DNA of 51,369 bases from JAITVB01 sp031553805 (GTDB lineage Bacteria; Bacteroidota; Bacteroidia; Bacteroidales; Rikenellaceae), in the NCBI GenBank assembly GCA_031553805.1, contig JAVBLC010000016.1, forward strand, positions 1-51,369. The letters are read 5' to 3'. The notes below the pieces were generated by a model, which saw only the letters and a list, made by a program, of their open reading frames with translations, was not told the origin of the DNA and did no database searches. Below, in pieces: positions 7,457 to 15,143 of this stretch (its first letter is position 1; each line of letters begins with the position of its first letter). The position numbers were made by a program, and so were the translations under genes.

Positions 7457-8545
7457 CTAAAAATCAAGGTACATATAATCGCAGTGGATCACAGGCCGGC
7501 CGCCTTTGGTGCCGATCATCGCGCGTACTTTCACGCTGTCGGCGGCGATGCGCCCTACGCCGATCTGGCGGCCGTCGCAAAGGATTTTTACGATATCGTC
7601 TTTTTCGAACTCGCCCCGCACTTCGACGATTCCCACCGGCAACAGGCTCGTTGCCCGGCTTTTCTGAAGCGCTTCGAACGCCCCGGCGTTGATCACCACC
7701 TCGCCCTTCGAAAAATCGTCGGAATGGGCGATCCATTTTTTTACGCCCGAAATCGGGTGGGGCGAGGGGATAAAGTGGGTGCAGACCATGTCACTATCCC
7801 GCCGCAGCAGGTCGAGCAGTATGTTTTCGCGCTTGCCGTTGGCGATAATTACGGCGATGCCTTCGTCGGCCACCTTGCGGGCGGTATTGAACTTGGTGGT
7901 CATCCCCCCGCGGCCGAACGACGATTTTCGGGTTTGGATAAACTGCGAAATATCGGGTTGTTTTTCGGGTTCGATCTCGCGGATCACCTGCGAGGCAGGC
8001 AACGCCGGGTCACCGTCGTAGATGCCGTCGATGTTCGACAGCAACACAAGTGCCTCCATATCCATCATCGTGGCGATCAGGCCTGAAAGCTCGTCGTTGT
8101 CGGTAAACATCAGTTCGGTGACCGAGATCGTGTCGTTTTCGTTGACGACCGGGATCACGCCGTTGTCGAGCATCGTACGCATACAGTTGCGCTGGTTGAG
8201 GTACTGGTCGCGGGTAGAAAAGTTCTCCTTGGTCGTCAAAACCTGCCCACACGCCATGCCGTGATCCCGGAAAAGTTCGAAATAGCGGTTGATCAGCTTC
8301 GCCTGCCCCACGGCCGAATAGAGCTGCCGTGCCGAAACGGCGTCGAGTTTTTTAGAAACTTTCAACTCATTGCGCCCCGAGGCCACTGCGCCGGATGAAA
8401 CTAAAATCACCTCGACCCCCGCTTTACAGAGTGCGGCCACCTGATCGACCAGGGCCGACATGCGGGTGACGTCGAGTGTGCCGTCGGGTCGGGTGAGGAC
8501 ATTGCTGCCGATCTTGACCGTGATGCGTTTGTATCGAAAACTCAT
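7457..8545 (-). CDS. proB: Glutamate 5-kinase with C-terminal PUA domain
   Basis: First step of proline synthesis: ATP-dependent phosphorylation of glutamate. The start at 8545 (MSFRYKRITVKIGSNVL) gives 362 residues; an earlier in-frame ATG at 8650 would add an unsupported leader. Seen motifs: VKIGSNVL, ILVSSGAVASGR, PVVNENDTIS, and GRGGMTTKFNTARKV of the amino-acid kinase fold. A PUA domain covers about residues 275-358 (GAFEALQKSRATSLLPVGI). It heads the operon proB-proA-secreted protein-membrane protein-nnr. Proline feedback is known for the family; the sequence alone does not show it. Confidence 0.96.
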   Translation of the reverse strand: MSFRYKRITVKIGSNVLTRPDGTLDVTRMSALVDQVAALCKAGVEVILVSSGAVASGRNELKVSKKLDAVSARQLYSAVGQAKLINRYFELFRDHGMACGQVLTTKENFSTRDQYLNQRNCMRTMLDNGVIPVVNENDTISVTELMFTDNDELSGLIATMMDMEALVLLSNIDGIYDGDPALPASQVIREIEPEKQPDISQFIQTRKSSFGRGGMTTKFNTARKVADEGIAVIIANGKRENILLDLLRRDSDMVCTHFIPSPHPISGVKKWIAHSDDFSKGEVVINAGAFEALQKSRATSLLPVGIVEVRGEFEKDDIVKILCDGRQIGVGRIAADSVKVRAMIGTKGGRPVIHCDYMYLDF

Positions 8546-8568
8546 AGCGATAACCGTTTGTAACGAAG

Positions 8569-8576
8569 CAAAAATA
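8569..8576 (-). promoter_or_regulatory. proB: Promoter -7 element (TATTTTTG) for the proB operon
   Basis: TATTTTTG on the minus strand, 23 bases upstream of the proB ATG, fits TAnnTTTG. A matching -33 TTTG is not obvious. The divergent korA promoter lies about 90 bases away. Confidence 0.45.
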
Positions 8577-8659
8577 ATGGTTTTTTCGCAGCTTCCGTCC
8601 GCTTGCCCGAAAATAGTCGTTTCGCCAACCGGGTGTGTGAAATTCCACAAAAAAGGCCT

Positions 8660-8689
8660 TTTGAAATCGGGAGGAAAAACTTACCTTTG
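8660..8689 (+). promoter_or_regulatory. korA: Promoter of korAB
   Basis: TTTG (8660-8663), an 18-base spacer and TACCTTTG (8682-8689), about 30 bases before the korA ATG. Good match to the Bacteroidota -33/-7 pattern. Confidence 0.65.
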
Positions 8690-8719
8690 CAAAATTAAAC
8701 ATCTTGATATATTTACGAA

Positions 8720-10561
8720 ATGAAACAACCCATCGAACGTGACACGGTGGTCATTCGTTTTTCCGGCGACTCGGGCGACGGGATGCAGATGACCGGCACA
8801 CTCTTTACCGATACCTCGGCCATGATCGGCAACGGGGTGTCGACTTTTCCCGACTACCCGGCCGAGATCCGCGCCCCGCAGGGGACGATCGCCGGCGTGT
8901 CGGGCTTCCAGGTCCACTTCGGCGACCGCAAGATCAACACCCCGGGCGACTACTGCGACACGCTCGTGGCGATGAACCCTGCTGCGCTGAAAGCCAACGT
9001 CAAGTGGCTGAAGAAAGGGGCGACCGTCGTGTGCGACGTCGACACGTTTAACGAACGCGGCCTGGAACGCGCCGGTTTTAAGACCGCCGATCCGTTTGCC
9101 GAGCTGGGCATCGCCGACTACAACATCATCGCCGCCCCGATCACCTCGATGACCAAGGAGACGTTGAAAGATATGCCGCTCGACAACAAGAACGTGGTCA
9201 AATGCAAAAATATGTTTGCGCTGGGCATCTGCTACTACCTCTACGATATGCCCCTGGAACATACGATCGACTATTGCCGCAAGAAATTCAACAAAACCCC
9301 CGACCAGGCCGAAGCCAACATCATGGCGCTGAAAGCGGGGTTCAACTATACGTCAAACACCCACGCCACGGCCAACACCTACCACGTGGCTCCGGCCAAA
9401 CAGGCCCCGGGACGATACCGCACTATCGGAGGCAACGAAGCCACCGCGTGGGGATTTATCGCCGCCGCCGAGAAATCGGGACGCCCGCTGTTTTGCGGCT
9501 CTTATCCGATTACCCCGGCCACCGGCATCCTCGAAGAATTGGCTAAGCGCAAAGACCTGGGGGTAAAAACGTTGCAGGCCGAAGACGAAATCGCCGGCAT
9601 CTGTACCGCCATCGGTGCGGCTTATACCGGCAGCTTTGCCGTGACGACCACCTCGGGCCCGGGCCTTGCTTTGAAATCCGAGGCGATCGGCCTGGCGGTG
9701 ATGGCCGAGTTGCCGCTGGTGATCGTCGACGTGCAGCGCGGCGGACCCTCGACGGGCCTGCCGACCAAGACCGAACAGAGCGACCTGATGCAGGCGCTGT
9801 GGGGACGCAACGGCGAGTGCCCGGTGGTGGTGATCGCGGCCAGCACCCCGTCCGACTGCTTCGAATACGCTTTCGCCGCGGGCAAGATCACGATGGAGCA
9901 CATGACCCCCGTCATCCTGCTGACCGACGGCTTTATCGCCAACGGCAGCGAAGCGTGGAAAATCCCGTCGATGAAAGATTTTCCGGCGATTACCCCCCCG
10001 ATTATCTCATCGGCACCCGAGGGCGGATACTTACCCTACAAGCGTGATGAGAAACGTCTGGCCCGCACCTGGGCCTTGCCCGGCACCCCCGGCCTCGAAC
10101 ACCGCATCGGCGGCCTCGAAAAAGACTTTTTGAAAGGATCGGCGTCGCACGATCCGGCCAATCACCAGAAGATGGTCGACATCCGCGCCGCCAAAGTAAA
10201 GCGCGTCGAGGAGTTCATTCCCGAACAAACCGTGATCGGCGAACCCGAAGGCGACCTGCTGGTCGTGGGCTGGGGCGGCACCCGCGGCCACCTGCTGTCG
10301 GCTGTCGAAGCGTTGCAGGCCGAGGGGAAGAGCGTTTCGCTGTGCCACTTCAACTACATCAACCCACTGCCGAAGAATACGGCGGAGGTATTCGGAAAAT
10401 TCAAGAAGATCGTGGTTTGTGAGTTGAACCTCGGTCAATTTGCCAACTACCTGCGCATGAATTTTCCGGAGTTCGACTACCTGCAGTATAATAAAGTAGA
10501 GGGCCAGCCCTTCACCGTGGCTGAACTGGTTGAAAAATTTGAAAAACTGTTATCGAAATAA
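8720..10561 (+). CDS. korA: 2-oxoacid:ferredoxin oxidoreductase, fused gamma-alpha subunit (KorA type)
   Basis: Oxidative decarboxylation of 2-oxoglutarate (or a related 2-oxoacid) to the CoA thioester, reducing ferredoxin. 613 residues: the N-terminal gamma domain, about 1-190, opens with VIRFSGDSGDGMQMTG; the alpha domain, about 200-610, contains GNEATAWGFIAAAEKSGRP, YPITPAT, EDEIAGICTAIGAAYTG, TTTSGPGLALKSE and DVQRGGPSTGLPTKTEQSDL. This gamma-alpha fusion is typical of KorA in Bacteroidota. The beta subunit follows after 5 bases. Substrate choice between 2-oxoglutarate and other oxoacids is inferred from family resemblance. Confidence 0.93.
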   Translation: MKQPIERDTVVIRFSGDSGDGMQMTGTLFTDTSAMIGNGVSTFPDYPAEIRAPQGTIAGVSGFQVHFGDRKINTPGDYCDTLVAMNPAALKANVKWLKKGATVVCDVDTFNERGLERAGFKTADPFAELGIADYNIIAAPITSMTKETLKDMPLDNKNVVKCKNMFALGICYYLYDMPLEHTIDYCRKKFNKTPDQAEANIMALKAGFNYTSNTHATANTYHVAPAKQAPGRYRTIGGNEATAWGFIAAAEKSGRPLFCGSYPITPATGILEELAKRKDLGVKTLQAEDEIAGICTAIGAAYTGSFAVTTTSGPGLALKSEAIGLAVMAELPLVIVDVQRGGPSTGLPTKTEQSDLMQALWGRNGECPVVVIAASTPSDCFEYAFAAGKITMEHMTPVILLTDGFIANGSEAWKIPSMKDFPAITPPIISSAPEGGYLPYKRDEKRLARTWALPGTPGLEHRIGGLEKDFLKGSASHDPANHQKMVDIRAAKVKRVEEFIPEQTVIGEPEGDLLVVGWGGTRGHLLSAVEALQAEGKSVSLCHFNYINPLPKNTAEVFGKFKKIVVCELNLGQFANYLRMNFPEFDYLQYNKVEGQPFTVAELVEKFEKLLSK

Positions 10562-10566
10562 ACGTT

Positions 10567-11592
10567 ATGAGCATCCATAATTTCACCCCGGCCGATTTCA
10601 AGGCCGACCTCGAAGTCAAATGGTGTCCCGGCTGTGGCGACCACGCCGTGCTGAACGCCGTGCAGAAGGCGTTACCCGAGGTTTCGGAAGCGCTCGACTA
10701 TGTCCACGAACGCTACGCGTTCATTTCGGGCATCGGCTGCTCGTCGCGTTTCCCGTACTACATGAACACTTACGGGTTCCACAGCATCCACGGGCGGGCC
10801 ACGGCCATCGCCACCGGTGTGAAAGTGGCCAACCCCAAGCTGAGCGTGTGGCAGGTGACCGGCGACGGCGATGCGCTGGCCATCGGCGGTAACCACTTTA
10901 TCCACGCCATCCGGCGCAACATCGACCTGAATATCTTACTGTTCAACAACGAGATCTATGGCCTCACCAAAGGCCAATATTCCCCGACCTCGAAATTGGG
11001 GAAGATCACGAAAACCTCGCCTTTCGGGACGGTCGAACACCCCTTTGCTCCCGGCGAACTGGTGTTGGGTGCCCGTGGGACGTTCTTCGCCCGGGCGATC
11101 GACGTCGACATCAACCTGTCGAAAGATTGTATGGTCGCCGCCGCGATCCACGACGGCGCCTCGGTGGTTGAAATTCTGCAAAATTGCGTGATTTTCAATG
11201 ATAAAACCCATTCGAGTGTGACTGACCGCGAGTTTCGCGAAGAGCGCACGATCGTCCTGAAACACGGTGAAAAAATGCTCTTCGGCAAGAACAAAGAGAA
11301 GGGGTTGGCCATGAACGGCTTGGGACTGAAAGTGATCGAGCCAGGTAAGGACGGCGCGACGCTTGACGACGTGCTGACCCACGACGCCTACACGCCCAAC
11401 GCCGGGATCCACATGATGCTGGTCAATATGCGTTATCCGGAATTGCCGGTGGCCCTCGGCGTGATCCGCCAGGTGCCCGACAGCACGTATAACCAGAACG
11501 TGCAGCGCCAGGTCGACCAGATCCGCGGTGGCGCCAAGATCCAGTCGATGGACGATTTGCTGAATTACGGCGAAACCTGGGAGGTGAAATAA
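10567..11592 (+). CDS. korB: 2-oxoacid:ferredoxin oxidoreductase beta subunit (KorB type)
   Basis: 341 residues, the thiamine-diphosphate-binding partner of KorA. The N-terminal KWCPGCGDHAVL provides cluster-type cysteines, ISGIGCSSRFPYYM follows, and the ThDP motif GDGDALAIGGNHFIHAIRRN runs to NNEIYGLTKGQYSPTS. The C-terminal part (to DDLLNYGETWEVK) matches KorB. No separate delta-type ferredoxin subunit is encoded next to it, so the enzyme is probably a two-gene form. Cotranscribed with korA from the promoter at 8660-8689. Confidence 0.94.
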   Translation: MSIHNFTPADFKADLEVKWCPGCGDHAVLNAVQKALPEVSEALDYVHERYAFISGIGCSSRFPYYMNTYGFHSIHGRATAIATGVKVANPKLSVWQVTGDGDALAIGGNHFIHAIRRNIDLNILLFNNEIYGLTKGQYSPTSKLGKITKTSPFGTVEHPFAPGELVLGARGTFFARAIDVDINLSKDCMVAAAIHDGASVVEILQNCVIFNDKTHSSVTDREFREERTIVLKHGEKMLFGKNKEKGLAMNGLGLKVIEPGKDGATLDDVLTHDAYTPNAGIHMMLVNMRYPELPVALGVIRQVPDSTYNQNVQRQVDQIRGGAKIQSMDDLLNYGETWEVK

Positions 11593-11603
11593 GTCGCCCC
11601 CGG

Positions 11604-11666
11604 GTCGCTCCGCCGGCTCCGAAAGTCGTTCCGCCGACATCGAGAGTAGCTCCGGCGACACCGAGA
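11604..11666 (+). repeat. Three degenerate 21-base tandem repeats after korB
   Basis: Units at 11604-11624, 11625-11645 and 11646-11666 share the pattern GTNGNTCCGNCGNCNNCGANA; a decayed fourth unit may follow. The period is a multiple of three and starts 11 bases after the korB stop. No gene or clear terminator lies here. Confidence 0.55.
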
Positions 11667-11752
11667 TAGTTTTCCGCCCCGGTGGTGACGGATGGTTTTT
11701 ATCGGTCTACCCCCGGAAACAATAAGGTAATTAACTAAAAACATCCGAAAAA

Positions 11753-12880
11753 ATGAAAAATTTACGTTTGTTGGCACTTGCCGCGATGGCAGCCGTGTTG
11801 GCCGCCTGCGGTTCCCCCAAGCCCGACACGACGGTGTTGATGTATGTCGGCAGCTTTACAGATGCCGGTGGCGATGGCGTTTACGCCTGCCGCCTCGACA
11901 CGGTGACCGGTGCCCTGAGCGGTCTGCAAACCGTGGCGGCGCTCAAGAACCCCAATTACCTCACCCTCTCGGCCGACGGCAGCCGGCTCTACACTTACAA
12001 TAATCTGCGTCCCGATACGGCCGAACTGCTGACCTACGCGGTCGACAAGGCGGCCGGTACGCTGACCGAACTGGCCCGTTTCAAAGTCCCGGCGCTGACC
12101 CTCAGCTATGTCGCCGTGATCGAGGGCGGCAAATCGCTCGGCACGGTGAGTTACAGCGAGGGGAAAACCCTCTGCTATCCGCTCGATGCCCAGGGTGTTG
12201 CGCTGGATAAACCGGTGATCTATGTCCACACGGCCTTCAGCAACGTCAATCCGCAGCGGCAGAATGCGCCACACGCCCATTCGATCGAACAGGATCCTGT
12301 CACCGGCGAACTTTACGTTCCCGACTTGGGGGTCGACTGCACGATGATCTTTTCGTTGCTGAACGATTCGCTGGCGCTCGAGGCCGAGATCGTCTACATC
12401 CCCGGCGCAGGCCCTCGCCACCTGGCGTTCCACCCGGGAGGGAGTTACCTGGTGACGGTCAACGAGCTGAACAACACGGTGACCCTTTTCGCCCGCGACT
12501 CGGTGAAACGTTTCACCCAGTTGCTGCAAACCGTTTCGACGCTGCCCGAGGGCGGGTTCGACGGTGAAACGACGGCGGCCGACATCCACTTTACCCCCGA
12601 CGGGAAATTTCTCTACGCTTCTAACCGCGGCGAGAACAGCGTGGCGATGTACGCTTTCGACGAAGCCTACGGTACGATCACTTCGTTGGGCAATGTCCGC
12701 GAGGGGATCGACTATCCGCGCAACTTCGTGATCGACCCCAGCGGGAAATTCCTGCTGGTAGCCAACCAGAAGGGCAACGACATTGTGGTCTACGCCCTCG
12801 ACCCGGCGACCGGCCTGCTGACCCTCACCCCCAACCGGATTGAAGTGAAAGAACCTTCGTGCCTGAAATTCGCCCTGTAG
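11753..12880 (+). CDS. pgl: Lactonase-family beta-propeller lipoprotein (6-phosphogluconolactonase-like)
   Basis: 375 residues with a lipoprotein signal (lipobox LAAC, Cys19) and then a lactonase-family seven-bladed propeller (Pfam Lactonase): MYVGSFTDAGGDGVYAC at the start, NPNYLTLSADGSRLYTYNN, NAPHAHSIEQDPVTGELYVPDLG, GPRHLAFHPGGSYLVTVNEL, and a C-terminal YPRNFVIDPSGKFLLVANQKGNDIVVY. The family includes YbhE-type 6-phosphogluconolactonases. A lipid anchor would put this copy outside the cytoplasm, which does not suit a pentose-phosphate enzyme, so the true lactone substrate is open. Monocistronic: a terminator follows directly. Confidence 0.8.
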   Translation: MKNLRLLALAAMAAVLAACGSPKPDTTVLMYVGSFTDAGGDGVYACRLDTVTGALSGLQTVAALKNPNYLTLSADGSRLYTYNNLRPDTAELLTYAVDKAAGTLTELARFKVPALTLSYVAVIEGGKSLGTVSYSEGKTLCYPLDAQGVALDKPVIYVHTAFSNVNPQRQNAPHAHSIEQDPVTGELYVPDLGVDCTMIFSLLNDSLALEAEIVYIPGAGPRHLAFHPGGSYLVTVNELNNTVTLFARDSVKRFTQLLQTVSTLPEGGFDGETTAADIHFTPDGKFLYASNRGENSVAMYAFDEAYGTITSLGNVREGIDYPRNFVIDPSGKFLLVANQKGNDIVVYALDPATGLLTLTPNRIEVKEPSCLKFAL

Positions 12881-12900
12881 CGGTCGGTTTAAATAAGAGG

Positions 12901-12936
12901 AAGTCGTGCGGAACAGCATCTGCACGACTTTCTTTT
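12901..12936 (+). terminator. Terminator after the lactonase gene
   Basis: Stem AAGTCGTGC (12901-12909) and GCACGACTT (12922-12930) followed by TCTTTT. The tail nearly overlaps the recQ promoter. Confidence 0.8.
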
Positions 12937-12937
12937 G

Positions 12938-12945
12938 TATATTTG
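12938..12945 (+). promoter_or_regulatory. recQ: Promoter -7 element (TATATTTG) for recQ
   Basis: TATATTTG lies 23 bases before the GTG start at 12969, so the leader would be very short (about 17 bases). It begins right at the end of the upstream terminator. Confidence 0.6.
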
Positions 12946-12968
12946 CCTAAGTAAATCCACATAACCGG

Positions 12969-14867
12969 GTGCCGGAATTCGAAAAAATACTGAAACGCTA
13001 CTGGGGCTACGACACGTTCCGGCCCTTGCAGCGCGAGGTGATCTCGACGGTGGCGGCCGGGCGCGACGCGCTGGTGCTGATGCCTACGGGCGGGGGCAAG
13101 TCGCTTACCTATCAGGTTCCTGCGATGGTCCGCCCCGGCGTGTGCGTGGTGATCACGCCGCTGATCGCGCTGATGAAAGACCAGACCGACGCCCTGCGCC
13201 GTCGGGGCATCCAGGCGCTCTCGATCCACTCCGGCATGACCCCGCGCCAGATCGACATCACGCTCGACAACGCGATCTACGGCGACTATAAATTCCTGTA
13301 CGTTTCTCCCGAACGGGTCGAGAGCGACCTCTTCCGCGCCCGTTTTGCGCGGATGAACGTGTCGCTGATTGCGGTCGACGAGGCGCACTGCATTTCGCAA
13401 TGGGGCTACGATTTTCGACCGTCGTACCTGAAAATCGCCCGCCTGCGCCCCCTGGCTCCTGCCGCCCCGGTGCTGGCGCTGACGGCTTCCGCCACCCCGA
13501 TAGTGGTCGACGATATTCTCGAAAAGCTTGAATTCCGGGAACAAAATGTGCTGCGGATGAGTTTTTCGCGCGAGAACCTGTCCTATCTGGTGCGCCACAC
13601 CGAAAACAAGCTGGAGCACCTGATGCGCATCCTCGACCACGTTCCCGGTACCGCCATCGTTTATGTCCGCACCCGCGAACGGGCCGAGAAACTGGCGGCG
13701 CTGCTGGTCGAAAAGGGCGTGGCGGCCGAGTTCTACCACGGCGGCCTGGGCTACCAGATGCGCAGCATTCGCCAGGAGAACTGGCTCACCGGCCGCACCC
13801 GGGCGATGGTGGCGACCAACGCTTTCGGGATGGGGATCGACAAGGCCGACGTGCGTGTGGTGGCCCATTACGACCTGTGCGACTCTATCGAAGCCTACTA
13901 CCAGGAAGCGGGCCGCGCCGGGCGCGACGGATGTCCGGCCTACGCCGTGCTGCTCCACGGCGAGGAAGACCGCCGCAGCGCCGGCCAGCGCATCGCCCTC
14001 GAATTTCCCCCGGTCGAAAAGATCCGGGAAGTCTACGAAGCGATTTTTAATTATTACCAGATTGCCATCGGCGCCGGGAAGAACGAGGGCCGCGAGTTCA
14101 ATGTTTACGATTTCTGCTCGCGCTACAAGATTTTCATTCCGGTGGTGCTCAATGCGATCAAGATACTGCAGCTGAACGGTTATGTGGTGTTGACCGACGA
14201 GGCCGACCATCCGCCGCGCATCCTGTTTACGGTCAGCCGCGAAGACCTCTATAAGATCCGGATCCAGCGCGAGGAGTTGGATCACATCATCCGGGTGCTG
14301 CTGCGCACCTACACGGGGATCTTTACGGAAACCGTGCCGGTCAACGTGAGCGAGATTGCCCACTTGTCGGGCTACACGCTCGAACGGGTGCACGAATTGC
14401 TCAAACGCCTGTGGCAGTTGCACGTCATCAAATATATTCCCGGCAGCCGTTCGTCGCTGCTCTTTTTCACTGAGGAGCGGTTGGCGGCCGAGGCGGTGCG
14501 GATTTCGCCCGAGAGTTACCGCATCCGGCGCGAGGTGGCGGCCGGGCGGTTGGAGGCGATGGCGGCCTATGCGGTGAACGAAAGCGAATGCCGCAGTCTG
14601 TATATGCAGCGCTATTTTGGGGAGGAAACCGACCGCGAGTGCGGCAAGTGCGACGTCTGCCGCGAAAAACGAAAACGGGAGGGCGCCCGACCGATTGCCC
14701 TCTCCGAAAAAATTCTTGCCGCGCTGGCTTCGGGCGAAACCGATCTTCACAGCCTGGTCGGTCGGGTAGGGGGCGAGGCCAAGGAAATTCTTGAGGTCGT
14801 CCAGTCGCTTCTTGCTGACGGAAAACTTGTGCAGGACAAGAACGGGAAGTTGAGGCTTAGCTCTTGA
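12969..14867 (+). CDS. recQ: ATP-dependent DNA helicase RecQ
   Basis: 3'-5' DNA helicase for recombination and fork repair. 632 residues from a GTG codon at 12969; RecQ homology (FEKILKRYWGYDTFRPLQREVI) begins just after it, which supports this start. Motifs in order: Q-motif region, Walker A LMPTGGGKSLTYQVPA, DEAHCISQWGYDFRPSYL, TASATP, then the second helicase domain with ATNAFGMGIDKADVRVVAHYD and YYQEAGRAGRDG. A RecQ zinc-binding region ends in the cluster CRSLYMQRYFGE...CGKCDVC. An HRDC domain is not evident; the last 50 or so residues look like a short winged helix instead. Shorter RecQ forms of this kind are common in Bacteroidota. Confidence 0.95.
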   Translation: MPEFEKILKRYWGYDTFRPLQREVISTVAAGRDALVLMPTGGGKSLTYQVPAMVRPGVCVVITPLIALMKDQTDALRRRGIQALSIHSGMTPRQIDITLDNAIYGDYKFLYVSPERVESDLFRARFARMNVSLIAVDEAHCISQWGYDFRPSYLKIARLRPLAPAAPVLALTASATPIVVDDILEKLEFREQNVLRMSFSRENLSYLVRHTENKLEHLMRILDHVPGTAIVYVRTRERAEKLAALLVEKGVAAEFYHGGLGYQMRSIRQENWLTGRTRAMVATNAFGMGIDKADVRVVAHYDLCDSIEAYYQEAGRAGRDGCPAYAVLLHGEEDRRSAGQRIALEFPPVEKIREVYEAIFNYYQIAIGAGKNEGREFNVYDFCSRYKIFIPVVLNAIKILQLNGYVVLTDEADHPPRILFTVSREDLYKIRIQREELDHIIRVLLRTYTGIFTETVPVNVSEIAHLSGYTLERVHELLKRLWQLHVIKYIPGSRSSLLFFTEERLAAEAVRISPESYRIRREVAAGRLEAMAAYAVNESECRSLYMQRYFGEETDRECGKCDVCREKRKREGARPIALSEKILAALASGETDLHSLVGRVGGEAKEILEVVQSLLADGKLVQDKNGKLRLSS

Positions 14868-14925
14868 AAGATTGCTTTGTGCGTAAGGCTTCGTCCTGCA
14901 TATTGGAATAGGGGCCCGCGCACAA

Positions 14926-14984
14926 GAGATTTTTATGCATTGGAAGTGAACACATTTCTGAGCCCGTCCCTGCGTAAAAATCTC
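14926..14984. repeat. Intergenic inverted repeat, family B copy 1
   Basis: Arms GAGATTTTTATGCA (14926-14939) and TGCGTAAAAATCTC (14971-14984) pair at 13 of 14 positions. A related copy lies at 37971-38026 with the same left arm and a similar right arm preceded by CCCTGCGTA. Confidence 0.65.
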
Positions 14985-15000
14985 CGGGGAGCGTGGCCAC

Positions 15001-15082
15001 CACGCATTTTTCCTTTGAGGGAACTGCCGCTTTTTATAAAAAGCGGCCCCAAAAATTTTTCTGGAAAACTTCGTTTTCCTGG
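15001..15082 (-). repeat. Intergenic palindromic repeat, family A copy 1
   Basis: A perfect 22-base palindrome at 15026-15047 with core GCTTTTTATAAAAAGC. Read on the minus strand it is followed by CAGTTCCCTCAAAGGAAAAA and preceded by AAAACGAAGTTTTCC. Both flanks recur beside the same core at 20973-21090 on the plus strand. Confidence 0.7.
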
Positions 15083-15103
15083 GTGACCTTGCTTTGAAAA
15101 TGT

Positions 15104-15111
15104 TATCTTTG
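15104..15111 (+). promoter_or_regulatory. Promoter -7 element (TATCTTTG) for the CE12-CE8 gene
   Basis: TATCTTTG, 32 bases before the ATG at 15144, fits TAnnTTTG. No clear -33 TTTG at 18-20 bases. Confidence 0.5.
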
Positions 15112-15143
15112 GGCTAATCGAAAATCCTACCTACTTCCAAACG

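Noticed and set aside
6202..7692. Long plus-strand open frame opposite proA/proB (about 496 codons)
   Set aside because: It is antisense to well-identified genes; high GC leaves few stops on the opposite strand, and the product has no recognisable motifs.
12825..14750. Long minus-strand open frame opposite recQ (about 641 codons)
   Set aside because: Shadow of recQ; the histidine- and arginine-rich composition is typical of antisense frames in GC-rich DNA.
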